Assembly: GCF_017744675.1 (NCBI RefSeq)
Contig: NZ_JAGIAV010000005.1
Coordinates: 1 to 64,000, forward strand
Length of the DNA: 64,000 bases
Direction of reading: 5' to 3'
From: Flavobacterium sp.
Lineage (GTDB): Bacteria > Bacteroidota > Bacteroidia > Flavobacteriales > Flavobacteriaceae
Of this stretch, positions 32,315 through 40,440 are shown in pieces (the first letter of the stretch is position 1; every line of letters starts with the position of its first letter). A model generated the notes under the pieces. The model was not told the DNA's origin, ran no database searches, and saw only the letters and a program-made list of their open reading frames with translations. The position numbers were made by a program, and so were the translations under genes.

Positions 32315-32342
32315 TAAACTTTCAAAAATAAATGAAAGTTTA
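32315..32342. promoter_or_regulatory. Operator dyad, first copy (GbsR promoter)
   Basis: TAAACTTTCA-8 nt-TGAAAGTTTA, perfect 10-bp arms, 12 nt upstream of the -7 box. Same core as 31749-31772. Confidence 0.7.
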
Positions 32343-32799
32343 TTGCTAAAAGCTGTTTCTATTAATGAAAAGTATCTTGTAACATAGTTTATCTGTTTCA
32401 TAACCAAACATTTCCGTTTCATGACATATTATCAAAAATAGCTTTAAACAAGATATAATTTTGAAATGAAAATAGTTCGCAAAACTATTTTTCATAACAT
32501 TAAAAAACTCAAATCGTTAAACCATACAAATCATTGACTTGTTAATTTAAACGATTTGAATTTGAAAACTCGAAAACTGATACTGCAGATCAGGAAATGA
32601 GAAAAGCATTAACATCGAAATTATAATCTGATTCAAGAATGTAAATGAGATTTTTATCTCAATAATCAAAAAAGTACAGTTGCTTAATACAGATTATCTG
32701 TTTGATTGTTAATTCTTAGAAAACTAAACCGCAATTTGAGGTTTTATAGTAGAAATAAGAAAGCCTCATAATTATTGTCTAACGTAAAAATCTAAAATT
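32343..32799. other. Long upstream region of the unrecognised cluster
   Basis: A 457-bp non-coding stretch. It has a hairpin at 32466-32494 (TGAAAATAGTT / AACTATTTTTCA), a long-range pairing CAAATCGTTAAA / TTTAAACGATTTG (about 32510-32560), GAGATTTTTATCTC near 32647, and AATTTGAGG / CCTCATAATT near 32734 and 32764. No exact TAnnTTTG box was found. The amount of possible structure suggests a regulated or long 5' leader. Confidence 0.5.
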
Positions 32800-33021
32800 A
32801 TGATCGATTTATTAATTAAAAATGAAGCAGGTACAAGACCAGTGGCAACTGCAAGAAGTAATGATGCTGTTGGAGCTCAAAATTTGAGAGTGACCAATCT
32901 TGATCCAGCAAATTTAATTGTCATTGGGAACGATTATCAAGTAGGACTTGATGACGGTTCTAATATGAGAGGTCGCACTTGTACTGCAAAAGCAGGAAAT
33001 ACGGCAACATTTGTCTTGTAA
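32800..33021 (+). CDS. Small unrecognised protein, first gene of an orphan cluster
   Basis: A 73-residue protein without signal peptide or membrane helix. It is rich in Asn, Ala, Thr, Gly and Val in alternating patterns (AQNLRVTNLDPANLIVIGN; TCTAKAGNTATFVL), suggesting a small beta-strand protein. One Cys. I know no family for it. It is followed at 105 nt by a larger gene of similar composition on the same strand, and probably shares its regulation. Confidence 0.65.
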   Translation: MIDLLIKNEAGTRPVATARSNDAVGAQNLRVTNLDPANLIVIGNDYQVGLDDGSNMRGRTCTAKAGNTATFVL

Positions 33022-33126
33022 TTATTAGTGAAGCACTAAAAAACAAATTGTTTGTATTCAGAAAATAATACAAAGCGGAAACCGAAAAGCTTACGAGTAG
33101 GAGCAAACAAATCAAAAACATAAATT

Positions 33127-33840
33127 ATGGCAACTTTTAAAACCACAATCAACATTAGCCCAGAAGATGTAAAGACTTTAAAATCTCAAGGATATTCTTT
33201 ATACGGATTTAAATCTGTAGCGGCTTCAGGAGATGGTTCTCCTACAGTTTGGTTCAATCTTCCGGCTGAAAAATTACTGGGGAAAACAGTAATTACTTGG
33301 CAAGAAGAATTTCAAGGTTACAATTCGACTACGACAATTCTTCCAAAAACAGTTATTGAAGCAAGTAATACTATCGATACTGATTTAGGACAGCTGATCA
33401 CTATAGAACAAGGGTCTGGAAATTTAGATTCTAGTTCAGATGGAGTCGATGGAGCGGTAGCTTTTCTTAACAACGACACGCAGCAGTTTACAGTGGGAAT
33501 TAACCAATTGGTAAATGGACAATCTAACATTTTATGTGCATTTCCTATCTTAGGAGCTGGTTCTGCTAGAGTTATCACTCCAATAACAAAAATTGCATTG
33601 ATTTTTTCTACAGAGCAAGTATTAACTGCAACTGTAATTACTAAAGCAATGTCGGCTGGCGCATTTATTAACCTAACAGGTGTTACATCTAGAGAAACTG
33701 ATTATTCTATAAACGCAGGATGGAGTGCAGGAGGAGCAACGTGGTTGAAAAACTTTAATGCATTTACTGACTTAAAAAAGTTATTGATTGAGAATACTAA
33801 TAAGTTAGAAAAATCAATCAGCGAAAAATTCGCTGTATAA
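33127..33840 (+). CDS. Unrecognised beta-rich protein, paralogue of the next gene
   Basis: A 237-residue protein without signal peptide or membrane helix, beginning TTINISPEDVKTLKSQG. Landmarks shared in order with the next gene: TIN(I/L)S, GxxLxxF, a Trp (VWFNL), I(T)W-E-F, a GIN...CAFPI stretch, PITKIALIFST, TVITK, INLTG, and a closing AGWSAGGATW. The rest is Ser/Thr/Asn/Gly-rich. The last 25 residues form a likely amphipathic helix (LKKLLIENTNKLEKSI), absent from the paralogue. No known family comes to mind; it might be a lectin-, toxin- or phage-type beta sandwich, but this is a guess. Confidence 0.75.
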   Translation: MATFKTTINISPEDVKTLKSQGYSLYGFKSVAASGDGSPTVWFNLPAEKLLGKTVITWQEEFQGYNSTTTILPKTVIEASNTIDTDLGQLITIEQGSGNLDSSSDGVDGAVAFLNNDTQQFTVGINQLVNGQSNILCAFPILGAGSARVITPITKIALIFSTEQVLTATVITKAMSAGAFINLTGVTSRETDYSINAGWSAGGATWLKNFNAFTDLKKLLIENTNKLEKSISEKFAV

Positions 33841-33855
33841 TTTAAGGGATTTGAA

Positions 33856-33884
33856 TTGCTCTTCATCAATTTTTGGTGAGGAGC
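33856..33884 (+). promoter_or_regulatory. Hairpin between the two paralogues
   Basis: GCTCTTCATCAA / TTGGTGAGGAGC with G-T pairs. No T-run follows directly, so it may limit readthrough or protect the upstream mRNA rather than stop transcription fully. Confidence 0.4.
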
Positions 33885-33927
33885 GATTCTTTATTATTAA
33901 AAAATGATATTTAACTAAATAAAGGAA

Positions 33928-34665
33928 ATGAAAAGTGCATTAACTATAAATTTATCGCAAGAAACCGTTGAGATATTAAATCAAGGGAATTTTACTTTAT
34001 GTTGCTTTATTGCTTCTAAATCTGATAATGCTTTGTCATGTTCTCCTTTATGCTGGAATACCATCAGTAAGAATTTTTTAAAATCGATACTGATTCAATG
34101 GGAATTTAATCTTTCGGCCTATTTGTCCACAAGTCCCATTTCAGATAATGCTGTCATCTACATTCCACAGCCACTATCGTCACTATCTAAACAATCTGCT
34201 AGATATACAGTAAAAAAAAACGTTTCAGGTTCTAATGATGAAATCGAATTAAAACAACGAATGCTAATTGAGAATTTTGGCAAAATTACAATTGATACAA
34301 ATAATGCTTCTCCAAATGTGTTGATACAAAACAATTCTACTGATTCTTATTCTACAGGTATCTGCGTTTACAGCAGCGATGATAGCCAATATTATGGCAC
34401 TTGTGCTTTTTCTATATATAATGGAAACACAATTTCTGTAAGTCCTTTGAATAAGATTTTTGTAATGTTTACAACCAAAAATATTCAAAATAATACTGTG
34501 ATATCCAAATCTGAAAATCAAGGACTTTTAATTGATTTTAGCGGAAGTAGTGATAATTCAAGAACGGTTTCTTATGATATTAGGTTAGGATGGAATTCTA
34601 ACAATCAGCCTTGGGGAACCAAAATTCCTGTTGGAACATTGCTTAATACGATTTTGGTAAGTTGA
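33928..34665 (+). CDS. Unrecognised beta-rich protein, paralogue of the previous gene
   Basis: A 245-residue protein, no signal peptide. Its order of landmarks matches the gene before it: TINLSQETVEILNQG, FTLCCF, LCWNTI, IQWEF, GICVY...CAFSI, PLNKIFVMFTT, TVISK, LIDFSG, YDIRLGWNSNNQPW. It is richer in Cys (five) and Ser/Asn than the first copy. ATG 33928 is preceded by AAAGGAA. The two copies have diverged strongly, so the duplication is old. Function unknown. Confidence 0.75.
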   Translation: MKSALTINLSQETVEILNQGNFTLCCFIASKSDNALSCSPLCWNTISKNFLKSILIQWEFNLSAYLSTSPISDNAVIYIPQPLSSLSKQSARYTVKKNVSGSNDEIELKQRMLIENFGKITIDTNNASPNVLIQNNSTDSYSTGICVYSSDDSQYYGTCAFSIYNGNTISVSPLNKIFVMFTTKNIQNNTVISKSENQGLLIDFSGSSDNSRTVSYDIRLGWNSNNQPWGTKIPVGTLLNTILVS

Positions 34666-34778
34666 TGAATATTTGCATGATCCAAAAAATATTTTCAAGA
34701 TCAATTTTTCGGGATTTTAATAATTATAAAGTTATGTTAATTCAGCCCTTGAAATTTTCGATTAAATAAGGAGAAAGA

Positions 34779-34786
34779 TATTTTTG
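34779..34786 (+). promoter_or_regulatory. -7 promoter box of the antiporter gene
   Basis: TATTTTTG, 14 nt before ATG 34801. Confidence 0.5.
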
Positions 34787-34800
34787 TAAAAATCACTTTT

Positions 34801-36063
34801 ATGGAATTATACTACACATTTTCGGTACTTATTGTGCTGGCTTCTTTCTTCGCCTATTTGAATTTAAGATTTTTGAAACTTCCAGGGACGATCGGAATTA
34901 TGATTATTGCGATGCTGGTTTCGGTTGGAATTCGCCTTTTGGGAGATTCTTACTTTCCAGCAACGACCAAACATTTTTTTGATTTAATCAAACAATTTGA
35001 TTTCAATGAAATCTTAATGGGAGCAATGTTAAACTTCTTATTGTTTGCGGGCGCACTGCACGTAAACATCTCAGATTTGAAAGAACAAAAAGTGCCAATT
35101 ATGATTTATTCCACGATAAGTGTAGTCCTGTCAGCCTTAATTATTTCAATGCTTCTTTTTTATATAGCACCACTTTTAGGAATAAAAATACCTTATATCT
35201 TTTGTTTAGTCTTCGGAACCTTAATTTCTCCAACCGATCCTATTGTGGTTTTAGGGGTTTTAAAAGAAGCGAAAGTTCCAAAAAGAATAGAAACCAAAAT
35301 TGTTGGGGAATCTCTTTTTAATGATGGAGTTGCAGTAGTAATGTTTGCGGTTGTTTTAAAAATGGCAACTGATCCAACATTTGATGCGACTTTTGGCTCA
35401 ATCTCTTTGTTGTTTATAGAAGAAGGAATCGGCGGACTTTTATTAGGAGCGGTTTTCGGATTTACTGCTTCAAGAGTCATGAAGAAAGTTGATGATTATA
35501 AAGTTTCTGTTTTAATAACACTTTCTATAGTAACGGGAGGATTTTTAGTTGCCCAAGCATTACACGTTTCTAGTCCGCTAGCGATGGTAGTGGCCGGATT
35601 GATTATTGGAAATTATGGTAAAAAAGTGGCTATGAGCGAAGTTACTAAAGACTACTTAGGAAAGTTTTGGGAACTTATTGATGAGATTTTAAATGCGGTT
35701 TTATTCTTATTTATTGGTTTCGAATTATTATTACTTCCAGATTTGAACAAACAATTGCTAACAGGTTTTGTAGCAATTTTTATTGTACTTTTCTCAAGAT
35801 TGACTTCTATAGTCTTACCTTGGAAATTCTTCGATATCTTTAAGTTCTTCGGAATCAAATCGGCTTATAACAAAGGTTCTTTGATGGTTTTGGTTTGGGG
35901 CGGAATTCGTGGCGGAGTTTCTATCGCATTGGTGCTTTCTATGCCCGAAGGAGAATATAAAAACCTACTGCTTGAGGTAACTTATATTGTGGTTTTATTC
36001 TCAATCGTAGTACAGGGATTGACTGTTGGTAAATTGGCTAAACGAGTTTTGGAGAAAGAGTAA
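34801..36063 (+). CDS. Na+/H+ (cation:proton) antiporter, CPA1/NhaP type
   Basis: A 420-residue protein with about 12 membrane helices. Core motifs are GTLISPTDPIVVLGVLKE (about 138-155) and ESLFNDGVAVVMFAVV (about 169-184, with the ND pair used in CPA1 ion binding). WGGIRGGVSIALVLSMP near the C-terminus has the family Arg. It exchanges Na+ or K+ for H+ and serves pH and salt balance. Single gene with a strong terminator. Confidence 0.92.
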   Translation: MELYYTFSVLIVLASFFAYLNLRFLKLPGTIGIMIIAMLVSVGIRLLGDSYFPATTKHFFDLIKQFDFNEILMGAMLNFLLFAGALHVNISDLKEQKVPIMIYSTISVVLSALIISMLLFYIAPLLGIKIPYIFCLVFGTLISPTDPIVVLGVLKEAKVPKRIETKIVGESLFNDGVAVVMFAVVLKMATDPTFDATFGSISLLFIEEGIGGLLLGAVFGFTASRVMKKVDDYKVSVLITLSIVTGGFLVAQALHVSSPLAMVVAGLIIGNYGKKVAMSEVTKDYLGKFWELIDEILNAVLFLFIGFELLLLPDLNKQLLTGFVAIFIVLFSRLTSIVLPWKFFDIFKFFGIKSAYNKGSLMVLVWGGIRGGVSIALVLSMPEGEYKNLLLEVTYIVVLFSIVVQGLTVGKLAKRVLEKE

Positions 36064-36120
36064 AGAATATAGAGAAAAGAGTAAAGAAAATAGATTTCTA
36101 TTCTTTATCTTAAAGTTATA

Positions 36121-36158
36121 ACTAAAAACCCTGCAAGTTCTTTTGCAGGGTTTTTAGT
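36121..36158 (+). terminator. Terminator of the antiporter gene
   Basis: Perfect 16-bp arms ACTAAAAACCCTGCAA / TTGCAGGGTTTTTAGT around a 6-nt loop. Confidence 0.9.
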
Positions 36159-36275
36159 TTATTCATGTTTGATTTTTAATTTCTATAACTCTTTTTTATT
36201 TTGAAAGATTTTTCTTAATTTTAATCTTTGATTTATTTGTAACTAATATTTAGTTGCAGAATAAAGAATTAATGA

Positions 36276-36283
36276 TAAATTTG
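36276..36283 (+). promoter_or_regulatory. -7-like box immediately before hicA
   Basis: TAAATTTG ends 1 nt before the annotated ATG. If it is the true -7 element, transcription would begin inside the first codon, so either the box is a chance match or the real start is further downstream. Confidence 0.3.
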
Positions 36284-36284
36284 T

Positions 36285-36527
36285 ATGAGTAAAATTGATA
36301 AACTTATTGAAAGGTTAAAGTCTAGACCAAAAGATTTTTCTTGGGATGAAATGGTAAAAGTTCTAAATCATTTTGGTTATAATCAGATTTCACAAGGGAA
36401 AACAGGTGGTTCACGAAGAAAATTTGTAAATGAGAATAAGCAGATTATAAGTCTGCACGAACCACATCCACAAAAAGTTTTGAAAGGATATCAGCTTGAT
36501 ATTATTATTGAACATTTAGAATTGTAA
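36285..36527 (+). CDS. hicA: HicA-type mRNA interferase toxin
   Basis: An 80-residue protein. The HicA dsRBD-like fold is recognisable in FSWDEMVKVLNHFGYNQISQGKTGGSRRKF. The catalytic His is in IISLHEPHPQKVLKGYQ. HicA cleaves mRNA and is neutralised by HicB. The N-terminal 18 residues are an extension over the shortest HicA proteins but occur in other members. Toxin comes first, and hicB starts one base after the hicA stop. Confidence 0.88.
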   Translation: MSKIDKLIERLKSRPKDFSWDEMVKVLNHFGYNQISQGKTGGSRRKFVNENKQIISLHEPHPQKVLKGYQLDIIIEHLEL

Positions 36528-36528
36528 G

Positions 36529-36879
36529 ATGAAAAACTATTTAGAATATAACGGATATATTGGAACATTAGAGTTTTCTGCAGATGATAAAATTTTCTTC
36601 GGGAAAATTCAAGGTATAAATGATTTGGTAACTTTTGAAGGTTCTTCTGTTACTGAATTGGAAGAATCTTTTAAAGACGCTGTTGACGATTATTTAGAAA
36701 CATGCAAAGTATTGAATAAAGCTCCAGAAAAAATCTATAAAGGATCTTTTAATGTAAGAGTGTCACAGGAACTACATCAAAAAATTGCTCTTTTAGCAGT
36801 TAAAAAAGGATTGAATTTAAATGAAATTGTAAAAGAAGCAATATCATACGTTTTAAAACATGAAGAGGTTTTAAACTGA
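36529..36879 (+). CDS. hicB: HicB-type antitoxin
   Basis: A 116-residue protein with the HicB partial RNase-H-like fold (YNGYIGTLEFSADDKIFFGKI, then FEGSSVTELEESFKDAVDDY). A C-terminal ribbon-helix-helix DNA-binding segment follows (GSFNVRVSQELHQKIALLA...LNEIVKEAISYVL). It binds HicA and represses the operon. Same strand as hicA, with the stop and start separated by one base. Confidence 0.9.
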   Translation: MKNYLEYNGYIGTLEFSADDKIFFGKIQGINDLVTFEGSSVTELEESFKDAVDDYLETCKVLNKAPEKIYKGSFNVRVSQELHQKIALLAVKKGLNLNEIVKEAISYVLKHEEVLN

Positions 36880-36898
36880 AAAATGCAAACGTAATTCT

Positions 36899-37624
36899 TT
36901 ATCTTTTATCTTCTTTAGAATAATTAGATTCTCCATTAATATTAATTTCTCCACCTAGAAAATGAGGTTCACGATTTCGTAGAACATCCAAAAAGGATTT
37001 GAAAGTAGAGAGGCATTCTCTAAATGTAACATATTTATAACCGAGATATTCTCCTTGATTTGCCGAATAGCCAACAGATTTTACTCCTAACTGATTTCCG
37101 ATGTAAATCGCACGGTTTAAATGGTATTTCTGCGAAATTAATGTAGCTCTTTTAATTTTGAAAATATGTTTAGCGCGATACATCGTTGAATACGTGTCGA
37201 AACCTGCATAATCAATAAAAATTTTGGTTGTGTCAACGCCATGATTATAACAGTAATTTTTCATTACCGTTAATTCATCATATTCATCGCGACCATTATC
37301 TCCCGAAAGCAAAATTTTATTAATGCGTTTTGCTTTCCAAAGCATAATTCCTGCATCAAGTCGGTCTTTTAAATATTTACTTGGCTGATTGCCATTAATT
37401 CCAGCGCCAAAAATAATTCCGACATCATTTTTCGGAAACTTTTTAGCAGAATAATAAATCTTAGTTTTGGTTGAAGATTTTACATAGTAATTCACCGAAA
37501 TAATCGCGATTAATCCAATAATAGTAAGATAAAGCGCTATTTTAAAATATTTTTTCAAAATGGATTTTGTAAGATTAGGATTTAAAATACGAAGATAACC
37601 AAATTTACTTTGAGATAAAATCAA
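36899..37624 (-). CDS. SanA/YdcF-like DUF218 family protein
   Basis: A 241-residue protein with one membrane helix (about 28-48) and a periplasmic DUF218 domain. Family features are GIIFGAGINGNQPSKYLKDR, KILLSGDNGRDEYDE, YAGFDTYSTMYRA and TLISQKYHLNRAIYI. In E. coli SanA helps keep large antibiotics out; the biochemical role is unresolved. It is 90 nt downstream of the M3 peptidase, with a terminator in between, so probably a separate unit. Confidence 0.85.
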   Translation of the reverse strand: MILSQSKFGYLRILNPNLTKSILKKYFKIALYLTIIGLIAIISVNYYVKSSTKTKIYYSAKKFPKNDVGIIFGAGINGNQPSKYLKDRLDAGIMLWKAKRINKILLSGDNGRDEYDELTVMKNYCYNHGVDTTKIFIDYAGFDTYSTMYRAKHIFKIKRATLISQKYHLNRAIYIGNQLGVKSVGYSANQGEYLGYKYVTFRECLSTFKSFLDVLRNREPHFLGGEININGESNYSKEDKR

Positions 37625-37629
37625 ATAAA

Positions 37630-37655
37630 AAACCGAAGCGAAAAAGCTTCGGTTT
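37630..37655 (-). terminator. Terminator after the purK-purE-M3 peptidase genes
   Basis: AAACCGAAGC / GCTTCGGTTT perfect hairpin. Confidence 0.85.
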
Positions 37656-37713
37656 AATCTGAATTTATTCGGTAAAGAAATTTAATCTAAAATCTAAAAT
37701 CAGAAATCTAAAA

Positions 37714-39741
37714 TTAAAGAAGCCCCGCTCTCTTCAGCAAAGCTTCAGGTTTTGGCTCCTGACCTCTGAAACGTTTGTATAAAGTCATTGGATGTTCTGT
37801 TCCTCCTTTTGAAAGAACATTGTCTTTGAATTTTTTAGCGATTTCTTCATTGAAAATCCCATTTTCATGGAAATATTCAAAAGCATCAGCATCTAGAACT
37901 TCAGCCCATTTGTAGCTGTAATATCCAGAAGAATATCCGCCTTGGAAAATGTGTGAAAAAGCGGTACTCATCGCATTTTCTTTTACATCTGGATACAATT
38001 GGGTATTAGCAAATTGCTCCGTTTCAAAAGTTTTAAGATCTGTAATATTAGTTGGATCTTGTCCGTGCCAAGCCATATCCAACAATCCGAAACTTAATTG
38101 GCGCAAGGTTGCTAAACCTTCTTGGAAGCTTGCACTTTCTTTAATTTTCTGAACATATTCAATCGGAATAATTTCTCCCGTTTCGTAATGATTCGCAAAT
38201 AAAGCCAAAGCTTCCGGTTCGTAACACCAGTTTTCCATAATCTGACTTGGCAATTCTACAAAATCCCAATAAACAGAAGTTCCAGACAAACTTGGGTAAA
38301 CCGTATTGGCTAACATTCCGTGCAATCCGTGACCGAATTCATGGAATAGAGTAGTCACTTCATTAAAAGTCAATAATGAAGGTTTTGTTTCGGTTGGTTT
38401 TGTAAAGTTGCAAACATTCGAAATATGTGGTCTTTCGTTTACGCCGTCTTTTACATATTGCGATTTGAATGAAGTCATCCAAGCACCGTTTCTTTTTCCT
38501 TTTCTTGGGAAGAAATCGGCGTAGAAAATCGAAACTAAATCATTTTTAGCATCTCTTACTTCGTAAGTCGTTACTTCTTCATGGTATTTATCGATATCAA
38601 AAACTTCCGTAAAAGTTAAACCGTATAGTTTTTTTGCTATTGTAAAAGCACCGTCCAGAACTTTTTCTAATTGGAAATAAGGTTTTAGCTTTTCATCATC
38701 TAAATTAAAAAGCTGTTGTTTTAATTTTTCCGAATAATAAGCGCCATCCCATTTTTCCAATTGCTCAATTCCGTCTAATTCTTTCGCGAAAGTAGTTAAT
38801 TCTGCAAATTCTTTTTGAGCAGCAGGTTTTGCTTTTGCCAATAAATCATTCAAGAAAGAAAATACTTTTTCTGGACTTTCGGCCATTCTTTCCTCCAGAA
38901 CAAAATGAGCATGTGTTTTATAGCCTAATAAATTGGCTCTTTCATGACGAAGTTTAGCAATTTTCAGAACATTTTCTTCGTTGTTGAATTCGTTTTTCTG
39001 AAAACCTTTTGCTCCAAAAGCAATCGCCATTTTTTTACGCAATTCGCGATTATCAGCGTAAGTCAAGAACGGAACATAGCTTGGATGATCTAAAGTGAAA
39101 ATCCATCCTTCTTTTTCTTGGTTTTTGGCTAATAATCTAGCGGCCTCGATTGTGCCTTCTGGCAAACCTGAAAGATCTTTTTCATCCGTTAAATGCAATT
39201 CGAAGTTGTTGGTTTCTGCCAAAACATTTTCGCCAAATTGCAAACTTAATGTCGATAATTCTTTGTCGATTTCTCTTAATTGATTTTTCTTGTCTTCTGG
39301 CAAATTAGCTCCGTTTCTAGAAAAGCTTTTATATTTTTTATCTAATAAAGTCGTTTGCTCTGGGTTGAGGTTCAAACTTTCTTTTTGATCGTAAACTGCT
39401 TTTACTCGTGCAAACAATTCCGCATTTAAGCGAATATCATTTCCAAGTTCTGAAAGCCAAGGCGAAACTTCCTGAGCAATTTTCTGCATTTCGTCATTCG
39501 TTTCAGCCGAATTCAAATTAAAGAAAATACTAGAAAGGCGATCTAAAATATCTCCAGAATAATCCATTGCCACAATTGTGTTTTCAAAAGTTGGCGCTTC
39601 TGGATTGTTTGCAATCGCATCAATTTCGGCTTTGGCCAAAGCAATCCCTTCTTGAAAAGCAGGAACGTAATCTTCGATTTTAATCTGCGAAAAAGGTGCG
39701 GTGTTATGTTTGGTGTTGAAATATTGTGTTAATACGCTCAT
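37714..39741 (-). CDS. M3 family zinc oligopeptidase (Dcp/oligopeptidase A type)
   Basis: A 675-residue cytoplasmic peptidase. The zinc motif TLFHEFGHGLHGM (HExxH near 464) is followed by the family block WDFVELPSQIMENWCYEP, whose Glu is the third ligand. No signal peptide. It degrades small peptides, or releases dipeptides. It follows purE by about 90 nt on the same strand, but a repeat lies between, so co-transcription is uncertain. Confidence 0.92.
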   Translation of the reverse strand: MSVLTQYFNTKHNTAPFSQIKIEDYVPAFQEGIALAKAEIDAIANNPEAPTFENTIVAMDYSGDILDRLSSIFFNLNSAETNDEMQKIAQEVSPWLSELGNDIRLNAELFARVKAVYDQKESLNLNPEQTTLLDKKYKSFSRNGANLPEDKKNQLREIDKELSTLSLQFGENVLAETNNFELHLTDEKDLSGLPEGTIEAARLLAKNQEKEGWIFTLDHPSYVPFLTYADNRELRKKMAIAFGAKGFQKNEFNNEENVLKIAKLRHERANLLGYKTHAHFVLEERMAESPEKVFSFLNDLLAKAKPAAQKEFAELTTFAKELDGIEQLEKWDGAYYSEKLKQQLFNLDDEKLKPYFQLEKVLDGAFTIAKKLYGLTFTEVFDIDKYHEEVTTYEVRDAKNDLVSIFYADFFPRKGKRNGAWMTSFKSQYVKDGVNERPHISNVCNFTKPTETKPSLLTFNEVTTLFHEFGHGLHGMLANTVYPSLSGTSVYWDFVELPSQIMENWCYEPEALALFANHYETGEIIPIEYVQKIKESASFQEGLATLRQLSFGLLDMAWHGQDPTNITDLKTFETEQFANTQLYPDVKENAMSTAFSHIFQGGYSSGYYSYKWAEVLDADAFEYFHENGIFNEEIAKKFKDNVLSKGGTEHPMTLYKRFRGQEPKPEALLKRAGLL

Positions 39742-39768
39742 GTTGTAGATTTTTATAAGTGAGCAGTG

Positions 39769-39830
39769 GTCAGTTTTTTAGTATTCAGCACAATACTGAA
39801 CACTAAAAAACTGACCACTGAATACTAAAT
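39769..39830. repeat. TCAGTTTTTAGTATTCAG / ACTGACCACTGA repeat with hairpin
   Basis: GTGGTCAGTTTTTTAGTATTCAG pairs with CTGAACACTAAAAAACTGACCAC. It lies between purE and the M3 peptidase; a relative is at 40379-40440. Confidence 0.75.
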
Positions 39831-40316
39831 TTATTTATTAAGACCTTCAGCCGCTTTATTTACCGCAGCTTTCAATTCTTCTTTATAGGCAATAATCGTA
39901 TCCAAAACTTTTTTGTCATGGCTTCCGATGATTTGTGCTGCTAAGATTCCAGCATTTTTTGCTCCGTTCAAAGCTACTGTTGCAACTGGAACACCACCTG
40001 GCATTTGCAGAATTGATAAAACAGAATCCCAACCATCAATCGAGTTGCTTGATTTTACAGGAACTCCAATTACAGGAAGCGGAGACATTGAAGCCACCAT
40101 TCCTGGCAAATGTGCTGCACCACCTGCTCCGGCAATAATTACCGAAATGCCGCGATTGTGTGCATTTTTGCTGAAATCGAATAATTTCTCTGGCGTTCTG
40201 TGTGCCGAAACAATATCTACTTCAACTTCAACATTAAATTGTTTTAATATGTCGATTGCATCTTGCATAACTGGCATGTCTGAGATGCTTCCCATTATAA
40301 TAGCTACTTTGCTCAT
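39831..40316 (-). CDS. purE: N5-carboxyaminoimidazole ribonucleotide mutase
   Basis: A 161-residue class I PurE. It starts at MSKVAIIMGSISDMPVM (40316); a six-codon upstream extension is not family-like. Key residues are in GSISDMPVM (substrate Ser/Asp), SAHRTPEKL and GAGGAAHLPGM. It converts N5-CAIR to CAIR in purine synthesis, the step directly after PurK, whose gene is upstream on the same strand. Confidence 0.96.
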   Translation of the reverse strand: MSKVAIIMGSISDMPVMQDAIDILKQFNVEVEVDIVSAHRTPEKLFDFSKNAHNRGISVIIAGAGGAAHLPGMVASMSPLPVIGVPVKSSNSIDGWDSVLSILQMPGGVPVATVALNGAKNAGILAAQIIGSHDKKVLDTIIAYKEELKAAVNKAAEGLNK

Positions 40317-40325
40317 GTTTCTTTT

Positions 40326-40362
40326 TTGTTTCAAGTTTTAAGTTTCAGGTTTCAAGTTATAC
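40326..40362. repeat. GTTTCAAGTTTTAAGTTTCAGG repeat
   Basis: Three or four units of the array type also seen at 26206-26280, lying just upstream of purE. Confidence 0.55.
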
Positions 40363-40378
40363 TGAGACTTAAAAAAAT

Positions 40379-40440
40379 ATTTAGTTTTAAACTGATTACT
40401 GCGACTGACTGATCATTAATTTACTGACCACTGATTACTC
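40379..40440. repeat. CTGATTACTG / CTGACCACTGATTAC repeat
   Basis: Degenerate relative of the 39769-39830 repeat in the 104-bp purK-purE gap. Confidence 0.5.

Noticed and set aside
32800..34665. Prophage remnant
   Set aside because: The three orphan genes resemble phage structural proteins in composition only; no integrase, terminase, portal or lysis gene is nearby.
39913..40341. 142-codon ORF antisense to purE
   Set aside because: It overlaps a well-conserved purine gene completely; composition is that of a mirror frame.
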